Part shown: positions 34,692-45,720 of the stretch, piece by piece
How positions within the stretch are numbered: position 1 is the stretch's first letter
Layout of the letters: each line of letters starts with the position of its first letter
From: Bretschneidera sinensis
Taxonomy: Eukaryota; Streptophyta; Magnoliopsida; Brassicales; Akaniaceae
Length of the DNA stretch: 64,000 nucleotides
Direction of reading: 5' to 3'
Assembly: GCA_023935145.1 (NCBI GenBank)
Contig: CM043698.1
Location: 72,502,501 to 72,566,500 of the forward strand
The notes under the pieces: generated by a model
Told to the model about the DNA's origin: nothing
Seen by the model: the letters and a program-made list of their open reading frames with translations, nothing else
Databases searched by the model: none
Program-made: the position numbers and the translations under genes

Positions 34692-35905
34692 TGTTGTGCG
34701 GTTACCTACCTAAATAAATAAGTAAATAACCGTACAGTTTTACTTGCAAGTGCGAGATCATTTCCACAGGGATTGATGAATTTCGTTTTTAGAATCAGTT
34801 TCTTAATAAATGAATATCAGAATAACTGTTGAATGTGAATTAATAATAATGAGACATAGGGCTTTGATATCCACCATTAGTCATACTTTCCCAACGAGTA
34901 ATATGCCAATGCTCTAGCTCTACTATGAATACCTAATACTCTAACTCTTTTCTGTCTTAAGGGATTCAGCATGGTATCTATTGAGTTGTTCCTTAAGAGA
35001 GTATAGGTACTATGGAAATCGATAACCACACAGGACCTAGGGTATGGTATCTACTTCCGGTTTCCCATGTTGATTAACCCAAGAATCTGGTGTGGATATC
35101 TTTTGTTACTAATATTAGACCAAGGACTCGGTCATCCAAATTGGTCTAACTAACAAGTCTATATCACATGCACATATTGACCAGACATACACATATGAGG
35201 AATTTAAATGAAAATAGGCATTAATCAAGTTAAGAATCATAATCAAGGCTATTTCAAAGATAATCAATGAATGTATATATGGGAAAGCATAACTAGGGCT
35301 TCAATCGAGCCCTATAAAGAGTTAGTTACACATGTTGTCTAAGATAAGCATTATAACATAAACTAAACATAAAATATAAAACCTGAAGAATACTATGGAG
35401 ACGGGTTGTCAATCCTCTCCAAAGCTTACAATTCTGAGCTAAGCAAAAGATAAAAGAATTGATCTCCTTTGTGTGTGTTTACAGGTGTATTTATAGGGTT
35501 TGAATAACCCTAGAAGACTCAGGAAACCCTAAACTTCCTAAAACGTAAAACCTCCTCTATTTCCAAAACTGGTTCTGTCGTTTTACTATTCACGCCCGTA
35601 CATGTGTGCTCAATCGAATGCGTTGTGTGCTCGATCACAAGGCTGCGCTCGATCCTTTTTGTATGTGCACAAGTGCTTATGCGCTCGATCGTACCCAGTA
35701 GTGTGCTCGATCGCACTTTTGCCAGTAGTTGCTCCAGGATTTTCAGATTTCTTCCTTTAGGTGCCAAAGATGCTTCTTTTTTCTCCAAGACCCTATAAAA
35801 ACATGTGAAACACAAAAATTAAGTAAAATAGATTAAATTAACATAACTAAGGACTTAACAAATGTAAATAAGGGGGCTTAAATATGAATATTTAAGCACC
35901 TATCA
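34692..35905 (-). repeat. Element C 5' LTR (right), with internal deletions
   Basis: Matches 24375-25662 but lacks about 30 bp near 34750, between direct copies of gcaagtgc, and about 90 bp near 34935. U3 array 35600-35725 and the TATA box (complement of gtatttatag, about 35487-35496) are kept. Confidence 0.9.
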
Positions 35906-36135
35906 CTATACAAGCAATAAATAAGCCATAAGAAAGAAGTGCAAGTAATTCTTGGAAAGGAGAAAAGAGATGGGATGTCCTAAGGTGCACATATAACCAT
36001 GTCAAATGTAACAAACCAATCATAGTAATAATGAATATATACCTTCAAGAAGAGGATCCATCTGAAATTGTAGTTATGGAGTCACAGGGCAAGAGCAACA
36101 TGCTCAATCAATGGTGATATTGCATCAATTCTGGT
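35906..36135. other. Unassigned sequence between elements C and D
   Basis: Starts with the element C target duplication ctata. The rest resembles no element here. No frame or RNA is recognised. It may be host DNA or the remains of an older insertion. Confidence 0.35.
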
Positions 36136-36307
36136 AGGCATCAAACAAATAGACTGGATTATGAATTGAAAATTAATTATCTCTGTTTTCTCTGTATTGA
36201 TTCTTTCTCTTATGCCGTAATTTCTCTTCTACCTATTCAACCCTAGTCTTCTAGTATTTTCAATTCTCCTATCTTCTTTCTTAACAACTCTTTTTTGTGC
36301 TACATCA
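36136..36307 (+). repeat. Element D 5' LTR, 3' part only
   Basis: Aligns with 55150-55323, sharing attatgaattgaaaattaat, cttctacctattc and the end gctacatca. Upstream U3 is absent. Confidence 0.8.
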
Positions 36308-36310
36308 AAG

Positions 36311-36323
36311 TGGTATCAGAGTC
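36311..36323 (+). other. Primer-binding site of element D (initiator tRNA-Met)
   Basis: TGGTATCAGAGTC, three bases after the LTR end, matches the standard TGGTATCAGAGCC-type tRNA-Met site with one change. Confidence 0.85.
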
Positions 36324-36701
36324 GAATCTGTCCCCTCTTTCAGTACAAATTATCTCCATAATTTTATCAAGTTTTGAAAAAAAATGAATAATAACAAGAG
36401 AGTGAAAGGTTAGATCTGTCCATATCTATCGCCACCCATCACGTACTGCTTCCACCATCAGAACTATCATCATTTGACGATCAGAACTAGTAACCACTGC
36501 CGTTGTCCGCCGTTGACCAATCACGTTTCGACCTCAAAACACATCACCAAGACCACAAATTTCTAATCTATTCGACCCCGAGAACCACGCGCCATTCAGC
36601 TACCGTCTCCACTGCTAAAAGAACCATAACTCGTTTGACTTTCACATTCTTGTTAGTTGGTGCAATTGGTGTTACATCAACATTTATTATCTTCTTATAC
36701 A

Positions 36702-38197
36702 ATGATTAATAATAACACCACCTCTTCGAAAAATTCTCCAGATATTCACACAATGCACCATGACTTGAACAATGTCAAAAGTGAACTTGAGTCTTTTAGA
36801 GGTGTCCCTAGTGCTATATAACACCTTCGGGAGGGCATGCAACAACTTCAAGAGGGCATGGCTAGACTTATCAAAGATAATGGTAAACAACATATAGGAT
36901 AATTACCTAAGTCATCCCTTAAACAACAATATCATTCACCTTATTCTGTAGCATCCATACCAGTAATTCTTCCCCACCCCAAGCTTCCCAAAATCTTTAA
37001 ATAGAGCGAGTCATATTCACCTCCCAACCATTTGACCTCCCCCTTTAAGAGACACTGACCCTTACAAATCATTCCTTGATGATGATCAATCAAACCCTAA
37101 GTACCTACCTTAACACGCACATGGGCAAGTCATGTATAACCAATATGAACAAGAGGATCCTAGACAAGTAGTTCTTTAGGGTAAAGCTCGTGATCAAAAC
37201 ACTAGGTGTTCACCTCTTCCCTATGGATAGGATTATGGTTATGGTTATAAGGATTTTATTGATAACACTAAATGGATTAAGGTTGATGCTCATACATATG
37301 ATGGGAAATTAGATCCTGCCATATTCTTATATTGGATAATTGGTATGGAGAATTATTTTGATTGGTATGGCATGTCTGATATAGAGCAAGTTCGTTTTGC
37401 CAAGATGAAACTAATAGGACCTGCTAAGACATATTGGCAATCTATCAAATATAACCTAGAGTGCTTAAATGAACCACCAATCACTCAATGGATGGTTATG
37501 AAACAAACTTTGAAGGATAAGTATCTTCCTACCTATTACCAACGCCAATTGGTTGATCAACTTCTCAATCACAAACAAACTTCTTATGTAACCGACTACA
37601 TGACTAGGTTTAATGAACTTATGCTTAGGTGTGAGTTTGAGTAAGAGTCTTTCTTTACTATTAGTAGGTTCCTAAATAGCCTTAGGGCTGATATTAAAAG
37701 AGAGGTTGTTTTATATTCTCTTATGTTTGTTAAAGATGCTTATCACAAAGCCCTAGAAATAGAAAAGTACCTCAAGTTGTCAACTTTTCGACATATGCTT
37801 TTTCAGGGTTGCGAGTCTCAATCAGCCTCTAGGGATAGCAATAAACGAAATAACGAGTCTAGTTCCTCTCTTTCCTACTCTCCTCCTCCTAGTACATCCT
37901 TGGGTGCATCTCGTTGAAGTGTATCCTCCACTCCATGTCATCATTATCATAAAAAGGGACACATTGCCACTACATGTACTCAATGTGCTTTAGTTTTAGA
38001 TTCTAAAACTAGTGACCCCACTAAGTGTGAAGTCTTTGTTGTCGAGCCCATAGAATACTCTATGGATGAAAAAGATTTGAATAAAGAGGGTAGGATTCAC
38101 CGTGTCAACATTATGGAGTGCTTTTTACAAACTAGTCAACCTGAAGATTTAGAAACTAGCGAAACAGTCTTAGACTCAACTCTTCATGATAGTATTA
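36702..38197 (+). pseudogene. Element D gag
   Basis: ATG at 36702 opens MINNNTTSSKNSPDIHTMHH, with a coiled-coil-like segment (HLREGMQQLQEGMARL) before a stop and frameshift. The gag core is at 37260-37640 (DAHTYDGKLDPAIFLYW, KMKLIGPAKTYWQSI, TRFNELMLRCEFE) and continues at 37700-37790 (VKDAYHKALEIEKYL). A zinc knuckle follows as CHHYHKKGHIATTC (about 37936-37977), where the second Cys is Tyr. The frame ends at the insertion point of element E. RT, RNase H and most of IN are not found downstream. Confidence 0.78.
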
Positions 38198-39497
38198 TGA
38201 TAAATGCTTAAATAGTCATATTTAAGCCCCTTAATTTACACTTATTAGGCTCTTTGTTTATATATTTTAGTAGATTCTACTTCATTTTTGTGTTTTCTAT
38301 GTTTTTTATTGGTCTTTGAAGAAAATAAGACATTTTGGAAGCTCTAAGGAAGAAAAAGTAAAAATATGCAAACCAGCTAGGTGCGTTCGAGCGCACCTCT
38401 CTTGTGATTGAGCGCACAGGCACTCGTGCACAAACTTAGAAGGCTCGAGCACACCCATGTGCTCGAGCGCAGACCCATGTGATCGAATGCATACGCACCA
38501 GAGGCGACAGAGCTAGATTTGGAAATAAGTCTCCAAACCTTAAATTGGAAATTAGGGTTTCGGGGCATCCTTAGAGCCCTATATATAGACTTGTAAAACA
38601 TAGAAAACATACTTTGTATTTTATCTTTTGATTTTGCTTGAAGTTGTAAGCTTTGGAGAGGAATTGATGACTCATCTCCACAACATTCTTCGGGTTTTAT
38701 CTTTCTCTTTAGTTTAGTTATGGTTATAATGTTCAAAATGTTTAGCATGTGTAACTAAACCTTAGTAAGGGCTTGGTTGAAGCCCTAATTATGCTTAACC
38801 AATAATTTAGTATTGGTTCCTTTGCAATATTTATGTTGTGATTCTTGATTTGATTAATGTATGTTTTTATTTAAATTCCTCATATGTGTGTGTCTGATCA
38901 ACGTATGCATGTGGTATGGATTAGTTAGTTGAATCATTTTAGATGACCAAGTCATGGGTTCAACAATAGTAACAAAAGAAATCCACGCCAGATTTTTAGG
39001 TTAATCAACATGGCAATCCGGGAGCGGACCAAGCCCTGGGTCTCGTGTGGTTGTCGATTTCCACAGATCCTATGCTCTCTTAAAGAACAACTCAGTATAC
39101 ACCATGTTGAATCCCTTAAGAGAGAAAAGAGTTAGAGTATACACCATGCCTAACTCATTGCTTAGGGAGATCAATAGCTTAAGGAGTGGACCAAGCCCTT
39201 AGGTCAAAACCCATTAGGTATTCATAGCATGAGTAAAGCATTGGCATATTGTTTTGTTGGGGTAGCATGATTAGTGGTGGATATCAAGTCCCTACGCATT
39301 TATCATTATCATTAATCTAAACTCAATATTTATTTCTATCTATTTTTACTCTGTGAAATTAATTCTAAAACGAAATTTACCAATCCCTGTGGAGATGATC
39401 TCGCATTTGCACACTATGCTACTACTGACCTTGTGCACTTCCAAGTAAAACAAGTTCGGTTATTTGCTTATTAATTTAGGTAGATAAACGCACAACA
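38198..39497 (+). repeat. Element E 5' LTR
   Basis: Starts TGATAAATGCTTAAATAGTC, ends CACAACA. Motif array 38380-38495; TATATATAG at 38580-38588. It is close to the 3' LTR, which lacks a short stretch near its start. Confidence 0.92.
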
Positions 39498-39503
39498 ACT
39501 TTT

Positions 39504-39520
39504 TGGCACCATTGCCAGGG
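39504..39520 (+). other. Primer-binding site of element E (tRNA-Asp, three changes)
   Basis: TGGCACCATTGCCAGGG differs from the tRNA-Asp complement at three G to A positions. Confidence 0.75.
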
Positions 39521-39795
39521 ACTGCGCTAAATTTCTTTCTATAATTATTTTCGTTTAGTTTAGTAATTTTTATTTATTTATTCTATTTTATTTTTATCAA
39601 AAATCTCAAATTTTAAGTTTATGTTTTTCATCTTTATTTTTGTTTCATCAAAAACTTAATCTATTTCTTTTTCGTTTTCTGTTTCAGGTAATATAATAGA
39701 ACTCTCTGTGCCACTTGCGATCGAGCGCACTTGAGGCAGAGAGTCACCCGGGCAGTAGTGTTGAACTGCTGCACTGAAGCAATTGTTACTTATTC
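39521..39795 (+). other. Element E leader
   Basis: AT-rich. Acceptor-like gttttctgtttcaggtaata at about 39673-39692 and a CpG-rich motif copy gcgatcgagcgcac at 39718-39731. No gene. Confidence 0.5.
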
Positions 39796-41322
39796 ATGCG
39801 CGGGCTTCAATCCAGACATCGAACGTTCTTTCCCCTCGATACTGAGCTTGAGCGAACTATCTGACAAAGGCTTAGAGACAACTCTGAAGAGGTAGAAGAA
39901 TAAATCGAGGAATAAGCACCAATGGCGGAACAGATCGAAAATCAACAGCCACCTGAGCGAAGACCTATGAAGCAATCCTTCATCCCACGGAACCTCGACC
40001 AGCCATCTTGCATTGTTTATCAACTAGAGGCGAAAGGAAACTACTACATATCTCTGCAGATACTCAATGCATTGACTCACTTTAGGGGTACACCTAATAA
40101 GGATCCACACTTGCACCTTCGAGAGTTCTTCAATCTCTGCAAATTCCAACACATCTGAGGCTTAGACCAAGAAGGAATTAGGTTAATTCTTTTCCCTTTT
40201 CCTTAAAAGATAATGCTAAACTGTGGTACAATTCATTGCCTGTAGTTTCTATCCACACTTGGGAGGAGTTGGCCAGCAAATTCCTAAGGAAGTTTTTCCC
40301 AACCTAAAAGACGAGGCAAATGAGACGAGGCAAATGAGGAAGGAGATTCAGTCATTCCAACAAAAGGATAGAGATCTATTCTTTGAGGCATGGGGACATT
40401 TCAACGAGCTGCTACTCAAATGCCCACATCATAACCTACCTCAGGATGAACCAGTACAAGCTTTCTATGAAGGTTTAAGTGATACTAATAAAAGCATTAT
40501 GGATTCAGGTTGTGGATGAGTGCAAATGGAGAAAAGCAGCGAAGAAGCCATGGAGCTATCTGAGACCTTAAGTGAACTCACCCAGCAATTCTCCTCTTGA
40601 GGTAGACATGGAACCAACAGCACAGATATGTATGAGGTGAACCTAAATGGAGGATTTTCTACCCAAATAGTTGTTATGGAGAGGAAACTAGACCTGCTAG
40701 TATAAAGCCATGGCTGCTCAGAATGCATCACCTAATCCACCAGCTACACCACTCCAGGTATGTGCTATATGTTCTTAATTTGATCATAATATTGAGATAT
40801 GTCCCTTGTATTCATCTGAAGACCCTAAGCAAGCAAATTATGTGGGACCAAACAACTATCCGCCAAAGAACAATCCGTATGCAAACATTTACAACCCTGG
40901 ATGGTGAAATCACCCTAACTTCTCTTGGAGCAACAATCAGAACAGTCAAAGGCAGCAAAGGAACTCCCAACCAGCAGCCCATTCAGTTCTTGAAACAAAG
41001 AAAAATGACCTAGAGAGTCTTATGAGGCAGCTGGCAACTCAGCAACAATAGTTGGTATCCCAACACCAACAGTTGATGAATTCACAAGAACAGTTCATGG
41101 ATAAAACAAGACAATTTCGGACTGAGATGAGATAAACTACTGCAAAACATGAACAAGCCATTCAAGGAGTAGAGGTACAAATGGGGCAATTGGCTAAGGA
41201 ATTGAGTAGCAGAAAGTAAGGTGAGCTTCCAGCCCAACCACTACCTAATCCAAGAGAACATCAGCAACTGAATGCTGTGACAACCTAAGAAGTGGTAAGA
41301 TCATAGGCATTGATAAGCCTAC
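39796..41322 (+). pseudogene. Element E gag
   Basis: ATG 39796 opens MRGLQSRHRTFFPLDTELER, the conserved Athila start. The gag core reads LTHFRGTPNKDPHLHLREFF (about 40070-40130), FLRKFFPT, MRKEIQSFQQKDRDLFFEAW and CPHHNLPQDE (about 40335-40450). A duplicated tract of agacgaggcaaatg lies at 40310-40337. The zinc knuckle region is at about 40757-40805 with a stop in place of a residue between the ligands. Several stops and two frame changes are present. The frame runs to the solo LTR at 41323. Confidence 0.82.
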
Positions 41323-42578
41323 TGATAAGTGCTTAAATAATCATATTTAAACCCCTTAATTTACGCTTATTAGGCTCTTTGTTTATCTATTTTAGTAGAT
41401 TCTATTTTATTTTCGTGTTTTATGTGTTTTTCCAAAGGCTTTGACAAAAAGATGACATTTTGGCGCTCTAAGGAGTAAAAAGTAAAGTTCTGCAATCTAG
41501 CAAGGTGCGTTCGAGCGTATCTCCCTTGTTATCGAGCACACAGGCACACATGTGCTCGAGTGTAGATTTATGCGATCGAGTGCACACGCTCCAAAGGCGA
41601 CAGAGCCAGAATTGGAAAGAAGTCTCCAGACCTTAAATAGGAAATTAGAGTGTCAGGGCACCTTGAGAGCCCTATATATAACCTTAAAAAACACAGAAAA
41701 CACAACTTTTGGATTGATCTTGAAGTTGTAAGCTTTGGAGATGAATTGATGACTCATCTCCTAAACATTTTTCGGGTTTTATTTTACCGTTTTAGTTAGT
41801 TATGGTTATGATGTTTAGTTTACTGAACATGTGTAATTAACCTCCTAATAGGGCTCGATTGAAGCCCTAATTATGCTTTCCTATATATATGGTCATTGAT
41901 TACCTTTGCTAATTGTCATGTTGTGATACTTTAATTGATTAATGCCTGTGTTTATTTAAATTCCTCATATGTGTGTGTCTGATCAACATATGTATGTGGT
42001 ATGGATAAGTTAGTTAGATCAATTTGGATGACCGAATCCTAGGTCTAACAATAGTAACAAAAGATATCCACACTGGATTCTTGGATTAATCAACATGGAA
42101 AACCGAGAATGGACCAAGCCCTAGGTCCCATATGGTTGTCGATTTCCACAGCCCTTATGCTCTCTTAAGGAACAACTCAGTATACATCATGTTGAATCCC
42201 TTAAGAGAGAAAAGAGTTAGAGTATACACCATGCCTAACTCATTGCTTAAGGAGATCAATAGCCTAAGGAGTGGACCAAGCCCTTATGGTTGGCAACCAT
42301 TAGGTATTCATGATAGGGCTATAGCATTGGCACCTTACTTCATAGGAAAGTATGATTAGTGGTGGATATCAAAGCCCTATGTTCTTATTATTATTAATTC
42401 ACACTCAACATTTATTTCTATCTCTTTTTATTTTGAGAAACTATTTCTAAATTGAAATTAACTAATCCTTGTGGAAATGATCTCGCACTTGCACACTATA
42501 CTACCATTGACCTTGTGCACTTGTAAGTAAAATAGTACGATTGTTTGCTTATTAATTTAGGTAGATAAACGGACAACA
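41323..42578 (+). repeat. Solo LTR of the B/E family inside element E
   Basis: 1256 bp starting TGATAAGTGCTTAAATAATC and ending GGACAACA, with no internal region. The flanks cctac (41318-41322) and cctgc (42579-42583) fit a 5-bp target duplication with one mismatch. It has the U3 motif array (about 41505-41592, eroded). Solo LTRs arise when the two LTRs of a full element recombine. Confidence 0.9.
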
Positions 42579-43631
42579 CCTGCACAAGGATCTCCAGAAA
42601 AAGCATCCACATCTAAGATAAGTGAGATGGAGAAGATGAATGCACCACCCTTCCCTCAAAGGTTAGTAAAGCCTAAGAAAGAAACTAAATTGATTGACAT
42701 TATCAAAATTTTGAGAAAAGTAGAGATTAACATTCCTTTATTAGATTCAATTAAACAAATTCCTGCATATGCTAAATTTTTAAAAGATTGTTGTACTAAT
42801 AAAAGGAAGTTTCAGGAACATGAGACAGTAGCCTTGACTGAAGAGGTAAGTGCTGTGCTATTAAGAAAACTACCCCCAAAGTTAAAAGATCTGGGTAGTT
42901 TTACTATTCCTTGTTGGATAGGTGATCAGCTATTTGAGCATGCACTATTGGATCTAGGGGCGAGTGTCAATCTACTGCTATACAGCGTATTCGAGACACT
43001 AGGTTTGGGGGAGCTTCAACCAACCTCTATTACCTTGCAACTGGTTGACAGAAGCATTAAATGACCAAGAGGTATTCTCGAGGATGTTTTGGTAAAAGTA
43101 GGTAAATTTATTTTACCCGCTGATTTTATTGTATTAGATATGGAAGAATGTCCTATGCCATTACCTCTACCCGTAATCTTAGGAAAACCCTTTATGATAA
43201 TTGCAGATACAAATATTAGTGTGAAAAAGGGTATTGTCACTATGAAGGTAAATGGTGAGGAGATAGAATTTAAAATATTTGATACAATAAATTCACCCGA
43301 AACTGATATAGAATGTTCTAATGTAAGCTTGATGCAAGGTGTTGTTGAGCAAGTTTTTCAGGTCCATCACATTGATCCATTGGAGACTACCCTTAACTAT
43401 GGTGTCACAAGATTGAATATTGAGCCAGTGGATGAAGATGTTACTAAGGACATAAATAAAGCTATGCACCCCCTTAAGGCCACACCAAAGCATCCAAGTA
43501 AGTTTATTCCTCTAGTTGAACCTCCTGAGCCTACTAATACTACTCTTTTCTCTTCTATTGTCCAGGCACCAAAATTGGAGATGAAGCAGTTGTCAAGGGC
43601 ACTTGAACCACATGAGATGGGCTTTAAATAA
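42579..43631 (+). pseudogene. Element E protease joined to the pol tail
   Basis: Continues the frame broken by the solo LTR: MNAPPFPQRLVKPKKE, VEINIPLLDSIKQIPAYAKF, and PR with LLDLGASVNLLL (about 42949-42984). One stop lies at 43062-43064. After QAPKLEMKQLSRAL the frame goes straight to EPHEMGFK and a stop at 43629-43631, the same in-frame join to the last codons of pol as in B. RT, RNase H and IN are absent. Confidence 0.87.
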
Positions 43632-44488
43632 CCCCTTCAAAGAGAGTAGCACTGAAGCTACTATAGAGAACGCTTGAGTAATTCCCACTTTCATAAACAT
43701 ATAGCTCAAGTGCCTCTATCGAGGTTAGCGGTACTAAGACCACTAAAATAGGGTATGGTTGTATTGTTCCAAACTCTTTATTTTAGTCTTGGTAAGGTTT
43801 CAATTTTATATACTTGCTACCTTGCGCTCGAGCGCACCACATAGTGTGATCGAGCGCACATCCCCTGTGCTCTATAGTGCGTGAGTGCACCCCATCACAT
43901 ACTTGCGCACTTCACCACGCGCTCGAGCACACTCGAGGCAGAGAAGGCACGTGAGGGTTTTTAATCACACTCAGCTCACAAAACCTATTTACCTCTGTTT
44001 ACACTCAAGCGCACATTTTTTTCTGTCTGTCGCACTCGCCCTTGTTCTACACAAATTCCACCTCACGCCTCCTCACCACCGAAAATCCTCACCAATCACC
44101 ACTTTACCACTGTAAATCACCCTACAACTCGCCCCCACCTCCTACTTCCCCATCGTACACCCACTCCCGTCCTAAATACATAAGGTATACCTATTTTTGT
44201 TTCTAATGAGTTACACTCCAACACACACGATTCTTGATTTTTAATTTACTTCTATTTATGTATTTACCTCATTTTTTGAATGTTTTGTTTCATGCTTACA
44301 GGAGGTTGGGATCGAGTTCGTGTGAATTTCACAGCTTCAAGCCTCTGACGCACAAAAACTGTTCGATCAATTGCCTGAACGAGTGCGATCGAGCGCTAGG
44401 CCCTTGTGATCGAGCACACCTCAATCCATGCGATTGAGTGCATCATCACTTGTGATCAAGTGCATTTACACCGGAAGCCTCCACCACA
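43632..44488 (+). other. Element E pol-env spacer with twin hairpins and acceptor-like site
   Basis: Twin hairpins at 43713-43746 (CCTC-TATC-GAGG then TTAGCGG-8 nt-CCACTAA, one imperfect pair). CpG-rich motif copies at about 43824-43932 and 44385-44465. Acceptor-like catgcttacaggaggttggg with AG at 44300-44301. Frames of 60-76 codons here look like chance. Confidence 0.6.
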
Positions 44489-45720
44489 ATGCCTAAACAA
44501 GTCGCTTCCAGTTCCTGAGCATCCAGCAGCCATCCCTAATCCTCCTAGCCTAGTTTCGAACAGCAAGACATCTTGTTCGAGACTACATTCAGTATAGATG
44601 CGAACTTCAAGAGCTTGGACGCCATGTGATGGGCAGTCCAAGAATTCAACGCTCAGGGACTCAAGCGGCTGTTCAAGCCAGTTTGCTCGACAGCCTATAC
44701 ATAATTCGTTGTCAGCTTCTACGAGAACCTGTCCTATAACTGCACCCGACCAGAGATCCTATCCTCTTCAGTATAAAGAAAATTCAGTGAGCTGACCACC
44801 TCTGACATCGCCACTGCCCTCCACTACTATGATGAGTCCTCTCCGGAGGACAGCCATATGGAGAAGCAGCCAGACCTATTTTCCCTGCCCTACATCATCG
44901 AGGATATATGTGCGGGCCAATACGCAGATCGGTACAACAATGCGAGGAGTCGATCGAAGTTGCCTCCCTGCTTGTGGCTCGTGGACTCCATCCTCCAACG
45001 TAATGTGTGCCCCTTGAGGCACAAGACTCAGAAGAGGAAGCAGTTTATACAGGTCTTATATGTTTTTCATCGAGGTCACTAGTACTCCATACCATCTATC
45101 ATATGGAGCCAGATACACAAGTTTTGGGACCACGTGCACAGCCATCAGACCACCATGGCTAATGCATGGGGGTTCTCATTTCCCTTCTTACTCAGCCATA
45201 TCTTCAAGAAAAATGGGATCAAGGGCTCCTCTATTGACGGACTAGTGAGAGACCACCATTTCTTCTGAAGGGCCCAGTGGAGCCTGAGTTAGTCCCATAT
45301 GCCCCAAGGACCCCGGGTGAATGTCCCTGCTGCTGAGCCTGTGGCAGATGATCCTATGGGCACCAAACATCCCACAGAGAGCCCTATTTGGGAGGAGGAC
45401 CAACTAGACATGGGGTCCACAGAGTACCAGCACCGTCTAGAGGAGCTGTCCTACTTCCGTTATGAGCTCTCCGATATCCATCGGGAGGACAGGGAGGCGA
45501 TCCTACTGATCCATCAGTGGATAGATGGTTTGGAGGCATAGTTTGCATGACAGGAGGTGATGCTCTAAGCCATTCTTGATCACTTACCTCCTACACCCGG
45601 TACCTCTTCGATTGCACCACCCGACGACAGCAGTGGGAGGATACCCCGTCTGGCTGAAGACGTAAAACTTAGCGCTCATGGGAGGCACCCCACAACATAT
45701 CATTTTCATTATGGTATTTT
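44489..45720 (+). pseudogene. Element E env-like (Athila third ORF) pseudogene
   Basis: ATG 44489 (MPKQVASSS). Homology runs through DILFETTFSIDANFKSLDAM, GLKRLFKPVCSTAYT, a TSDIATALHYYDESSPEDS-like segment, EDICAGQYADRYNN, LPPCLWLVDSILQRNVCPL, a WSQIHKFWDHVHSHQTT-like segment, NAWGFSFPFLLSHIFKKNG and a HMPQG-like C-terminal segment. It ends in the conserved motif at 45650-45705. Unlike B it keeps the central block. Several stops (for example at the W of MWAVQEF) and frame changes break it. Confidence 0.73.
45650..45705 (+). other. Conserved GCGCTCAT-GGAGGCACCCCA motif, element E
   Basis: ctggctgaagacgtaaaact, then tagcgctcatgggaggcacc and ccacaacatatc, matching A, C and F. Confidence 0.6.

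Larger units (their letters stand above)
24375..35905 (-). mobile_element. Element C: full-structure Athila-type Ty3/gypsy LTR retrotransposon
   Basis: LTRs at 24375-25662 and 34692-35905 frame gag, PR, RT, RNase H, IN and an env-like frame on the minus strand. The flanks ccata (24370-24374) and ctata (35906-35910) make a 5-bp target duplication with one mismatch. LTR starts (TGATAGGTGCTTAAATATTC) group it with A. Many stops and frameshifts and a lost gag start show it is old. Confidence 0.9.
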
